DNA from: Plenodomus lindquistii
Lineage: Eukaryota; Ascomycota; Dothideomycetes; Pleosporales; Leptosphaeriaceae
DNA length: 64,000 nt
Assembly: GCA_025504975.1 (NCBI GenBank)
Contig: JANUWI010000005.1
Location: forward strand, 1,054,001-1,118,000
Direction: 5' to 3'
In this document: positions 45,240 to 56,549 of the stretch, piece after piece
Layout of the letters: every line of letters starts with the position of its first letter
How positions within the stretch are numbered: the stretch's first letter is position 1
Program-made: the position numbers and the translations under genes
The notes under the pieces: model-generated
Database searches by the model: none
What the model was told of the DNA's origin: nothing
The model's input: the letters and a program-made list of their open reading frames with translations, nothing else

Positions 45240-46345
45240 GTGCATGAGGTGGTCAACTCGGCTTGCTTGCGTGCATATGGTTGACCAGTCAGCATGACAG
45301 CCTTGCCAGATCCAGAGCAATGACCCCTCAAACCCGGACAGGGAGGCAACCCGAATTGAATTCCTCCTTTAGGCCAGAGTCGTGGAGAGTATGTGGGAAT
45401 GGGTTGAGATGGGAGGTGATATGAGGATTGATTTTTCGGCAAAAAGGATGTAGGGGTTAACGCGTATCTTGTGATAACGGCGGTGTATCGTTTTGTAATG
45501 AGACGCGCACAGTCGCATTGCTATCCATCGAATGCCGTATATGCCTGCCGTCCTCCTAATCTTGTGTTCTGATAGAGAAGAATATTGGTTTGTCCGTGGG
45601 TAGCTAGACGCCATGCGTTCAGCGATGACAGCTCTTGTCATCTCCACCGTGATCTTCACTCTCTATCCTCTACTCGAAAGGCAAGTTAGTGCCTTTGTCT
45701 ATATTTAACAATACGGATCACTTGTACGAGTCATCGCATTTATCGTGGCGGTGCGGTTGAGGATGCTGCGTCTTGCGTAAGCTGAAATTGGCGGAAGAGT
45801 ATATCTATATACGAGAAAACTTGATCGTGGTGATCATATTGACATGGTCTTGCGATCACTTCGTCGCTCACTTTTTGCGACTCAGATTCCAGCGTGGTGT
45901 CGACGCGCAAACACACTCGAGCACGGATCATCGATTTCGAATGCGGCGAGCCGACGCCATATTCTCACCTTCCCACAGACCACGTCCAATTTGGACATCT
46001 CCTCGTCTCCGAAACAGTGTCACCCAGGGGACCTACCACTTGCAAATCTGAGAGCAGGTACACTCGGAGAGTGCGGGGCCTGGTGGATGCGCCTGCGCCT
46101 GCGCCTGCGCCTAGGGTCCTTAGCTTTGTTTACCTCCAAACAGTCGCACTAATACCTTCTGAGCATTGTCGCATACCCACCTTACCACCTGCAAACTGGA
46201 TCAAGTGTTGCTAGCACTTAGAAAACATTACGACTTCTATAGTGCCGTCGGCATACACGGTCCTTCCGCAGCCTACTGGTTTCTGGTTGTGAGTATCGAC
46301 AACACGAGTACTCTGCCACATATCTCGAGATAACCGCAATCACGA
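45240..46345. repeat. Intergenic region with GCGCCT minisatellite
   Basis: About 1.1 kb with no supported gene. A short tandem run, four copies of GCGCCT, lies at about 46090-46114. Frames 45844-46214 run through it in three phases, which argues against coding. Confidence 0.45.
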
Positions 46346-48175
46346 ATGGACATAGAATACGACCCCATACAATGCAAGTCATGCTTTCGCGTGCTTGCGA
46401 AAGTATCGGCTACTGGGCTTGCCCCTGTAAGTCCAGATGCACAAGGCTGCAACACGTGCCAGCAGTTCGGTGTCCATCACGATGCCATGCAGACGGCAGA
46501 TACAGTCTGGGCGGAGATGGAACCGAAGCGCGATTCCGTGAAGGCCAGGCAGATTGCGCGTCTTAATCATATGCGAATCCACATGGAATTTGATAACTGG
46601 CTGATCACTATCGAAGCGAGTCGACGTAGAGAGCCTCAGTCACAAGGTCATGTCGATCACATTTTGAGGAGGGATCAAAGTGGGCAGAGTCCATATCAGC
46701 AATTCCAAGAGGGTGTAAAGCGCGCATTTCCAGGCTCTCCGACTTCCCAGCATACCGAAGATCGCTCGCCTTCCTATGAGTTTGGGAGCAAAGAACCCCA
46801 CGAACAACAAAGTGTCCTTCCCATATTCCCCACCTCAACGAGATTACGCAGAACAAGCTCGATACCTTCTCTCAAGAGGCTCAAGTTCTCGGATAGTGTT
46901 GAATTTCGTGATAACTACAGAGATAGCTCGGAGTATCTACGTACCGATAAGAAATACGTACGTGGGCGGTATGCCTGCCTTGGCGGCTCTGAATATCTGG
47001 ATACTAGCGGCTCGGCTCAGTCCTTTCTGAAGTTCACTGGCGTCAAGAGAGTCAAGGACCACTGGGTCGAAGTGACAGAGGCCGACACTGCAAGTAAGCG
47101 CAAGGGTAGAAAAGCGGCAGAGGAGGGGACGCCAGATGATGCTGGGGCGCTTGCAGGACCCGCTGACGATGTACCCCACAAGATCAACGAAGAAGAGGCC
47201 GTCACTCCTGATCGACGTAGTTTGAGACTGGCTCGACGGACTGGAAGCTCTTCAGGCACGAACGTGAGCCACCGTAGAAGTAGCGCAGGACCCACGAAGG
47301 AGGACCTCCACCAAAAGATGGCCATCGTATCACTTTCGAGACCGTTGAAGCCACTTGGTGAGCCTCCCGGGGACCTGACCGCCAGTTTCTCCGCTCCTCG
47401 GTCGGGCGAGAAGCACCCAGAACTCGCAGGCAGACATAGTAACGAAGCATATAAGCCCCTATCAGAAGGACACTTGCTTTCTCGAAATGATGTCTCCTTG
47501 GAGCGATGGCGCACAGGGGTGGCCACCAATAAACAAACTCCAAAGACACGGGACAGGTACCATAGCCCGGAAGAAGGGTACCAGGACTCAGTCGTACCCC
47601 GTAGAAGCGGTACCGATAACGGGTATGCAGGTGTTGTGGCGAGCGACCAGCAGCGTTCTCTTGGTGCTAAAGCTGTAGAACATACGTTTACGCAACCACT
47701 TCTAAGCGACGAAGCACATCATGTTCAGACGGAGCCTCTCACGCGCATCGGAGAAGTACCGACATCACTGCGGGTCCGCCATTCGGTACTTTGCCCGGGC
47801 TCTAGGGACCTCACTCAAAGCCAGGCTGAACATCCAGACGCTACTCAGACTGAGGGCCAAATACGAAAACTTGAGATTGCGATAGAAGGGAGTGGTGATA
47901 ATTTGCAAGAGCTGGTTACAACGGGCCACAACGTGTCAGAAGTCGATCAAAATGGGGTCCTTGATGAGACAGAAGGCATTGCAGATCCACAATCTCCTTC
48001 AGACGCAACAGTGCTCAGTGTGCCGTACTATCCGATCACAGCTGCAGAGACAGCCACCGTCAAACAAGCCACTCTGCCACTCGCCACTCTCGAGCAAAAC
48101 ACACTCCATGCGCAAAATCCCAGTCTACATGATCCTGCTGCTATTGCGTCACACCTGCATTCCCCCACCGCCTGA
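46346..48175 (+). CDS. Orphan protein with N-terminal CX2C pairs
   Basis: An intronless frame of 609 residues from the ATG at 46346. No family recognised. The N-terminus has C10-x2-C13 and C35-x2-C38, which could bind one zinc ion. It is followed by a helical segment (AMQTADTVWAEMEPKRDSVKARQIARLNHMRIHMEFDNWL). A folded-looking block near residues 175-250 contains KRLKFSDSVEFRDNYRDSSE, KKYVRGRYACLGGSEYLDTS and FLKFTGVKRVKDHWVEV. The remainder is disordered, rich in Ser, Glu and Arg. The combination suggests a nuclear or DNA/protein-binding protein, but this is only a guess. Flanks are gene-poor on both sides, so it may be lineage-specific. Confidence 0.65.
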   Translation: MDIEYDPIQCKSCFRVLAKVSATGLAPVSPDAQGCNTCQQFGVHHDAMQTADTVWAEMEPKRDSVKARQIARLNHMRIHMEFDNWLITIEASRRREPQSQGHVDHILRRDQSGQSPYQQFQEGVKRAFPGSPTSQHTEDRSPSYEFGSKEPHEQQSVLPIFPTSTRLRRTSSIPSLKRLKFSDSVEFRDNYRDSSEYLRTDKKYVRGRYACLGGSEYLDTSGSAQSFLKFTGVKRVKDHWVEVTEADTASKRKGRKAAEEGTPDDAGALAGPADDVPHKINEEEAVTPDRRSLRLARRTGSSSGTNVSHRRSSAGPTKEDLHQKMAIVSLSRPLKPLGEPPGDLTASFSAPRSGEKHPELAGRHSNEAYKPLSEGHLLSRNDVSLERWRTGVATNKQTPKTRDRYHSPEEGYQDSVVPRRSGTDNGYAGVVASDQQRSLGAKAVEHTFTQPLLSDEAHHVQTEPLTRIGEVPTSLRVRHSVLCPGSRDLTQSQAEHPDATQTEGQIRKLEIAIEGSGDNLQELVTTGHNVSEVDQNGVLDETEGIADPQSPSDATVLSVPYYPITAAETATVKQATLPLATLEQNTLHAQNPSLHDPAAIASHLHSPTA

Positions 48176-51100
48176 GCTGCATAAGCCCGACGTTTTTCGC
48201 CAACAAGCGCGCATCAAGGGTACTGCATTTGCTTAGCTTCGACTACATAACGTGGGGACGGATACGAGTCAGGGGCTGCTTAATGTACGGTACATGGTTG
48301 GTTCGATCTGCAGAGTCTGAAATGAGATTAGTGGTGAGGATGCTGGGACGGGAGCTGGGACGGGAAGGGCATGGCTTGTGTGAGAATGATACGATTGAAC
48401 ACGGCAAGTGCCGCACGGTGGCCGTTCACATCAGAATTCCTATAGAGCACGTAAATTTTCACAGAGGCATACAGATGTCAGCAAGGCTGCGTTCTCTATG
48501 GGTTTATAGGGATAGTGTCAGGCGTTTCATGTAGCGATGTAAGTAAATAGATCAAACAGTGGCGCTTGAAAACCGCTTGAAAATTGAAAACATTAGCCCT
48601 ATGCGTTTTCCCACAAGCTAAGTATCCTACGAAATCATAACAAACATGACATTATACAATCGGATTCACTTGAGCAAGAATGTAGATCTCACGGAGAATT
48701 GGCATCGATCAAGCACAGGACGTCCATCTCATCACCCCCACGATTGCAAATACCCCGCCAAACGCTGTCCCACAACTGCGACATCATAAATCCTAGCCAA
48801 TTCCATCACCGCCCACATATCCACATACCCTAAACAGCAAGTCTTCTATCGAGCATCGATTACAGCGGACGCATGTGCCGTCGTGTAGGCTAGATCGGCA
48901 TCCTACTATGGATTCTTTAGGACTGTGGAAGCCGTGTCTCGGCTTCCATGGCGAAGCCGCGTGCTGTGGTTGCCAATGCCGACATCAAAAAGCTGCTATG
49001 GGAGGGGGGCCAGATGACACAGTACAGACGGCAGGCTCGGCGCCCATAGCGGGCTGTGAGGGTGGAATGGCGGAGAGTGGCTTGTTTAGCTGTATGACAC
49101 GTAGGTGCTGGGATTCTTGATGATGAGAGAATACCTCCAGTAGAAAGCCAGATAGAAAGTAGGGACAAGATGACCCTGGAGTCGAATGAGGGCCTAGAAC
49201 TTCCAGAAGACTGGCCGAAAAAGGTTCGAGTGTCTAGAACTTCCAAAAGTCTAGACGAAAAGGTTTGATGCAATACATCTTGCTACATACTGTGTACAAC
49301 TACAACCATGACCCTGATGCTGCAAGAGGCATAGACCCTGACTGTTGCTTACTGTACCCAAGGGGTACCATAGGTATGGCAACGTCAAGCGTCTGTTGCA
49401 GAAATCGTACGATTTGGGCGCCAAACAAAGGTGCTGACGTGGGGTTGAGGCCGTTGGTGGAAAGAGCTTATATCAAACAAGCATTCATCGATCTTCAAGG
49501 GCTATGACAGTGACCCTTACCCATTGCCAGACCCTTCTCGCTACCAGGGTGAGTTGCGTCTGCGTTGGCCTCCACATCGAACCATTATCTGCTGATTGCG
49601 GAGCATGCTGGGGAACTGTCGCACATTGATGTGGACGAAGAGCGAGGGTTCGGATGACTTGCTGATGTTGTCGATAGCTCGGGCCTTCCTCGTCGTTGTT
49701 CGAGACCGCTTACGTCGAGCCTGCCATTGTCACCAGCTTCCCCACTCTCCATAGTGGTTTCTCGCTTTTCCTTCATTCAAACTGGGCCTCGGCCGTCCAA
49801 ACACAAGACGCAGATCTGTTCCACCACAACGCAGATCTTTCACGCGGAACCACGTGCCCAATTGAAGTCTTGGCACAGACCATGGGTTTGAACATCACAA
49901 CCCCAAGGGCGATGTTCCAGTTTACTGGTCAACCCGCGATTTGCGCCATCCTGCAAGAATCGGTGAGCAAGCGCCGTCACTCAGGGAATGTCGATCGTTC
50001 CAGCCATGTGCCAGATGACGACGTGCAAAGGAACTGGCTGCAATATCTCGGTCACTATCGGCAGGCTGCTCTTCGTCGACTTGGAGGAATTTGATTACCA
50101 TCTCTAAGTTCAACCTGACTATCTGCCCCAGAATCAGGATACGTCGAAGCCGCGTCGTGGCGTTCTAGCGTTCACCGCGTCTTCTGGTCGATGTGGCGTT
50201 TCTCAACAAATATCAGGTGGTGCCAATGCCACGCGAGAACGGGGGCGGACCGACAGTGCGGGTGCATTAGCATGCCACACGGAACGCGACACGTGCGAAG
50301 CGTTTCTGAAAATGCGCATATTGACTTGTGGCGGTGTGGCGGTTGGATGCCATTTACAGTTGGCAATACACAGAGTTTGCCTCAGCGTGGTTTATCCCAA
50401 CGGTCGCCAATCGCATCTGTGTATCCGGTGGCTGTGGATCATCAGCTAACGCCCTACCCCGGCCTCACCGATATTCCCGTCTATCCAACAATATTTCTAA
50501 CATGTTAGTCTGAGATGCCCCTCGTGGACACCGATATTTGATTTTTTGCCCTCAACAAGAGCACTTGACATCATGCCGTGGACTCCGGGGAGAAGGCCAT
50601 CGGATGTATGCCGGCAATGTCGTCGTCCACTCCTTTACTCTCGGTCGTCCTAGTATCGTTAGGAGCCGCGGGTGCCACGAGGTTAAAGCCACGTTTCGCG
50701 TGCATGCAGTAGGGCGACGCCGGTCGTGACCTGTAAGACCAGTTAGCTCTCATTATACTCCAATTGCTTGTCTCATGAAGTATGTTTCAAAATAGCATCC
50801 AAGGCAAGGTTGGAGTTTACTTTCATGCTTTGTCGTGCAGCCGCAGGGATGCCCGCGCCCGAGCGAATGACCTCTTCTCTTCTCTTCATTATCTTCTTCA
50901 TGTGAAGCAGTTCTAGAAGAGTGACTGAGGGTACAGTGGAACCTTGGAAGCGGGGAAGTTGTATCCTCCATTCTCGCAGTCCAGGAGACAGGGCGGAGAC
51001 AGACTGCAGAGTGTCCAATCCTGCCACATGAGTTGAAACCCCCATCTCTCTGTGCTCCACAGCCATCGCGGAGCCGCACAACTGCCCAGCGGATCCTTGG

Positions 51101-53381
51101 CGGGATAGTCCTTGCCGTGCTCGCCGAAATCAACGCTCTCCCGCACTTTATCTACACCGGTTTTGAACATGCCTGCAGTGTAGGGGTGGCTGGTTTACAT
51201 CAAGCCTCGTGGCGAGACCAATAGGCACCATGTCGAAGATTTGTTCGAGAAGCATTCTAAACCCAGCGTGCGCGAGCCCCACCCCGCAAGTGCACGCATC
51301 CCACGCAATCGTACATGAAAGAGCGGTCACTGCACTGCACCTGCGATGCAAGCAAAATCAAGGTTCTCGGCGGTGGTGCGCACCCATCATCCGGTCAAAT
51401 CTCGAAACGCGCGCTGACCCTCATCCGATGGCGCACGATAGCCCCCACTAGGCAAAGGAGGCGTATCTTGAGACGCTGTGTGGCATCAATCTTGGGCTAC
51501 GCATGCATTTCCTCAGTGTGTAGTTATGATAGGCTCGGGGCGCGATCCAGTCGGCTCCACACAATGGCGCCCAACACCCTCCCTGTGAATACTGTAGTAC
51601 ATACTGTGTATGTAACCAACCTCGAAGTTTCCGAGGCCTAACGTTACTGTGTATGTATGACACCTCGTTCTACCGTAAGCACACAGACACACACCGCCCC
51701 ATGCACAGACCGAAAATAGAGCGTGGAGGAGATGAGGCGCACGCAATCATCAGCAGCGGAAAGCGGTAACCCGGGCCTACTCTCACTGTAGCAGAAAGGA
51801 GGGCAGAACCTAACCGGCGGGGGGGACTCGAGTCTCGCAACGAGACTCTCGTTGCGACGTGCCCCGTTTTCGCCTGACTCGCGACCTCGAGGTGATCGGC
51901 AATGTCCACGGAAACATGCTTGATTGGCCAGACTAGATCTAGGCCAGAATGAACCACACTTGTACATGAGAGTAATATACAAGCCTGCAAGATTGAACTA
52001 CGACACTCCATGGTTGCATACACAACTCAAAAGCACCACAAAAGGAGCATTAACCGTGCATGCATGCATGACACAGGTGTGCTGTCATAACTCTTCGCTG
52101 TCACGCATCAAGAGCACAAGATCGTCACCGCACAACGTCGTCATGCCGTTGTTGATAGTCTCCACCACTCCTATCTGTTTAAATACCACCGCATTGCGAC
52201 CGATAGGCCTCGCACTCGCATCCGGATTGCTGCTCACCCCATGCTCGAGTCTTCTTCCTTCTTCGCCTTCGGACTACGTTGCCGACAATAAACACTAGAC
52301 GCGCCTTTGCTCGCCACGAGTGGTCTTACATGCTAGTACTGGAATAGCACCATTACCACCCCCGTCGTCATGTAGCGTAATAGCAATAGCACCCCAGCTG
52401 TTCGCCGAAGAGAAGGGGAAACGGTCTCCATACAGGGCCGACCCGGCACCGCGAGCCAGTGAGACATTAGCAGGGTTTCGACGACCTGGTAATGCCTTCA
52501 AGGCCGGCGCGCGTGGGAGCGTGGCATTCCAGCCCGGATCCGCAAATTCAATGCCGCATGCCTATCGGCGAGAGCTGGGTGTGTGTGCGTACACCGTGTA
52601 GGTGGACGTGCGCGACGTGTGAATGCCGCCAGTCGGCAACATGTGCAAATGCCAAAGAAATGGCAGCGCGCACTATCCCGATTAGTGATTCTCGAATGAT
52701 TCTCTGGTGATTACGATGGTCGCGGGAGTTGTATGCTGTGACGTTGACATGTGCTAGCGAGTTCCGATTGGGCAAAGGCAAAGGTGGGGGGGGGGGAAGG
52801 GCGTTTTGGGCATGTTCTGAGCTTTCACGTCCTGGACAGTGGGTATCGTGGGGTTGTCGGAGGGCCATGCAACTAACAAAGTAATTGTATTGAATTGGGG
52901 GTATCATTGAATCTATTGACGAACCTTTCCATCTGCCGTTTTCAATTGTTGTAAAGTGTTAGCTCTTTGCTTCCAATTGCCTTTTGCTATTGCTGCATCA
53001 TTCCCCCCATGGTGATAGTTATAATAGTGACTAGGGCTTTGGTGATTGACAATCTAGATCCACTGTCTTGATCTCGAAATGTCTTCGGCCTCTTTCTTGA
53101 CCCGGACAGCATCATGGTTATGTACAGTAACAGTAACACCGACCTGCGCGGCGTCATCATGTGCGCCGCTCGGTGTTTCTTTCCACTCCGGACCTTGCCG
53201 TTTGACTTCGGCGTCAACTTGATGTACCGTAGTCCGGGACGGCAGGCAGGCTTGTGGATCCGCTACATGGAACGCTGCGCTAACTGGATAGTTTTCTGAC
53301 TCGAACCTCAAGTTGAGGCGCGGCCTTTGTGTGTTGTGTTTTGGATAGACGTGCGACTTCGGTGAGCCTCACTTGTATTGC
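48176..53381. other. Gene-poor block, 5.2 kb
   Basis: No confident gene. It includes an imperfect two-copy 40-bp tandem repeat at 49194-49267, a G run near 52787, and many overlapping frames of 60-132 codons without domains. The frame at 49696-50094 (plus, 132 codons) and the minus frame at 53054-53311 (85 codons, no ATG) are the best coding candidates; neither matches a family I know. The block may hold decayed sequence. Confidence 0.4.
49194..49267. repeat. 40-bp imperfect tandem duplication
   Basis: Two adjacent copies with period 40 both start ctagaacttcca and end in a variant of gaaaaggtt. They differ at several positions, so the duplication is not recent. No coding frame is involved. 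Confidence 0.7.
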
Positions 53382-55755
53382 TCAGGTGACAAGGGTCTCC
53401 TGGTGTTCTTCCCACTGCCACTGCTCGACTAGCTGCCGCACTCTATAGTCGGTAGCCCAGCCAATATCCGTTTCAATATCGCGGAGCAGGTGCAGGACTA
53501 CCTGGCGCTCCCGAGCGTCACTAAGGCACTGACCCGCGGTGAACAAAGGCTGCACAGAATGTATCCGTACTGCCTCATCTGATCGGGCGAGTGATATCCC
53601 GACAATTTCGCGGCTGTGTTTTTGACAGGCGGCCAAAACGGACTGGTAGGAATTCATGCGTGCACAGACGGTGCTGCGCCCTTGAGTTGACTCGTGTGGC
53701 TTGTTCATGAACAGGAGGATCTGGCTCATGTGGTAGGTCTGCATGGTCGCAGCGCACATTGGGATGCTGTACCAGACCTCCGTGAAGGATGCGCTATTCT
53801 CGCCTTGAAGTAGTTGGTGGGGTGTGTTGGAAGGTCCGACCCTGGCTGAAGGCTGGAAGGTGACTGGGAGACCATCAAGCCAGACCTGAAATTGTTTCTG
53901 GAGGTTATGCCAATAATCCAAAAGGGCGCGCTGTGGTACACCGAAGGTTGCTGTTTCGTCGGTAATTTCATCTCCTGCAGCCATAAAGTTGACCAACTTG
54001 GACATCAACCAGACCAGAGCGTTGCAAATGAGGTCTTCTCGCATCATGGATTCTCCGTCTTCGGGATATCCACTCTCGGTGGTGTTGCTGGGGACAATGA
54101 ACCCGTTATCGTCGATGAGAAGCCCGGCTTCCTTCCAGAGTGAAAGGTCCTCAGTATCAAGGCGTGTGTGTGTCTTGTTGATAACTGTTTCCATGTTAGC
54201 TTCATAACCTAGCTCCGTGTTCGTTGTCCTTACAGGCTGCGAGCATGTCTTGTCTTGCAATATTCCAGAAGGTGGCTCGTCGTGCTTTCGAGATGAAACT
54301 TTGGGTGGTTGAGGATGCAGATGACTGTGGCGTTGAGGCGTTGAACGTTATACCCCGTTCTTGTGATAGCACCAGAAGCGATTTGGCACCATTTAGATGT
54401 TTGGCCCACTCCAAGACAGATGTGTCAAGGAACTCATAGACGCAAAGAATCGCAGAAGCTGCCAATAGCTCATCAGTAGAAGAGACGAATGACGTATTGC
54501 TTGAAGTCCTGCGCCGCTTCGGAGATGGTACATCAAATCCGAACGCTGAGTTTCCGTTAGAATGTCTTGGTTCACAGTCCGACTCATCTGGTGTGGGTGT
54601 GGTGTCCTGCTTCAGGGCTTGCAAAAGAAGTGATACGGCGTTGTCGTAGTAGACGGCGGCTTTATGTTTCCAGTCAACTAGGGGAGCGTCAGGATATAAT
54701 TCCATCCGAGCTTGACGGGTCACACTACCTCCCATGACAGGCTTGCGACCTTGCACTCGAGCAAGTGCTTTGGCCGCACAAGCGACTGCTGCGTATTTGA
54801 GCAAAGGGTTCTCTTTTGCTTTTACTGGGACATAGGAGGCAAAATATGTTCCAAGGTCGAACAAGTCCATCCAGTAGCCAGGTCCTTCGGAAAACCACCT
54901 CAGAAGATAAGCAATCTCATGCTCTTTTTCCATTGATTGATCTCTCTCCATGCGTGGCGGCGACCGCCGCGAACTAGGCATCGAACTTGCACGCGGCATA
55001 TACTCCATGGAAGCATCATATGGCGATGTCAACCGTGGATCAATCGGTGGCGGCGAGGCTGTCGAATAATCCATCAGGGTGTTCATCCGGCGATTGGAAA
55101 GTGTGGCACGTGTTGAAACAGGCGTCCCTACAGTGGATGTCGGTGGAGACTGCATAAGCGATGGCAGAGCCTCGAGCTCTGGTGGGAAGTTCATAGGCAT
55201 GCTGGTAGGGGCCATGTCAACACCCATACTCGATGGTGTGCTTGTAATGGAGTGACCATTGCTGGAGTGGCCGTTGCTATGTGTTCGCCACGCAACCAAG
55301 GGGCGAGACTCGAATGGACCTGGAGACCCCGTAGACGCAATTGACATATTGTCGAAGTCTGGTGTGCCTGGGTCAAGGTAGGGGTTCGTGGTATTGATGA
55401 AGGTAACTTTGCTGTCGTTAGCTAGTCTGGAGTCCAGAGAGCGGGATAACTTACCATTTCGAGGAATATCCATCCAGATGGTATCATCATCAAATGTATT
55501 CTTATAGGCATAGAATCCCTTGAGGGAGTTCTCATCCCCAGAATCGTCACCATTCATGGAGGCATTGTGTTGATGTCTAAAAACTATTCCTGAACTTGGG
55601 ATGCATTCTCTGGAAGCCTTGGTACACTGCCCGCACATGGGCTTCTTCTCATCGCACTTCAGCTTACGCTGGCGGCAAGTAAGACTGCGGGAGCTGTTAG
55701 GTGGTTTGTAGTACGACAGTGTAGTCTCGCCTTACCATCCGGTTCGAGAGCGCAT
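53382..55755 (-). CDS. Zn2Cys6 fungal transcription factor 3
   Basis: Four exons (55736-55755, 55455-55684, 54234-55406, 53382-54184; introns 51, 48 and 49 bp) give 741 residues. The first exon is only 20 nt and, spliced to the second, reads MRSRTGCLTCRQRKLKC, a textbook N-terminal zinc cluster: C7-x2-C10-x6-C17-x6-C24-x2-C27-x6-C34. The second intron joins DIPRN to VTFINTTNPY. A long Ser/Pro-rich linker precedes the fungal regulator region (HEIAYLLRWFSEGPGYWMDLFDLGTYF, ALARVQGRKPVMGG, AKHLNGAKSLLVLSQERG, SKARRATFWNIARQDMLAAF). It should be nuclear and activate or repress genes through CGG-type sites. Its position next to POB3 gives no clue to its targets. Confidence 0.9.
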
Positions 55756-56549
55756 GTCAAAAGAGTGCAAAGTATGTGGGTCTGTACGAGTTGCTTAGAA
55801 GGACACGGACGCGTGACGAGACATGTGGGTATGAAGAGCATAGGTGCGTGGAGCGATGTCGAGTTATCTATACTACAAAGGTGGAGGGCAACAAAACGTT
55901 CATTGCTGGTGGATGCGGGGTCTAGCATGGTTCGCGCCAGTGCGGATCCACCTTCACCAGCTAGGCAGGGACTGTGGAAGCTGGCGAAAGGCTTTTTCCT
56001 CTGCTCTAGCTTGCGTCAACACTGAGTCGCAATCGCCTTGCACGATCTGGGGTCTGGGTTGAGAGAATGGTCCAAGCACCCGGTGTGGCAGGGCAGAGGC
56101 GCACAGGTCGCGTCAAGCGCCGGCGCACGTCCTGGCCGAGTCATGCCGGCCTAGGGATGCACATCACTTGCAGCAACGCATGCGTAAACCCAGTCGATTA
56201 TGGACGCTAGTTGCCACTCTCTTTAAACCTTTCTCAAGCCGCTCTGCATCCGCTGGACAAAGCTCGTCGGCCCTTTTATAGACCGCTAGAGCTGATTTGG
56301 CGGGCCTGCTCCCTACCCCTGCTCAGATCAGGAACGACACTTCCGCACTAATAGACACGCTGCCAAGACCGGACTGCACTTGCAACGTCCGCCAGGAGAG
56401 TGCTTCGGAGCTGAGTCCATGAGGCAGAAGCTACTCTAATAACAAGCAACGTGCCCCGAGTAGTCTGTATACTTGCGAGCGCCCTTCAATGAGCGCCTGA
56501 GACCTGTCCCGAGTAGCGTCGGATAAACTGCGGCTTCTTCACCGCCGCA
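55756..56549. promoter_or_regulatory. Intergenic region upstream of transcription factor 3
   Basis: About 0.8 kb between the POB3 3' end and the start of transcription factor 3, both on minus. It should hold the regulator's promoter. No gene or repeat is recognised. Confidence 0.45.

Noticed and set aside
49696..50094. 132-codon plus-strand frame
   Set aside because: No family, no signal peptide, no supporting splice context; length is within chance for this GC content.
53054..53311. 85-codon minus-strand frame lacking an ATG
   Set aside because: Begins at TTG, no upstream exon could be joined with confidence, and no domain is visible.
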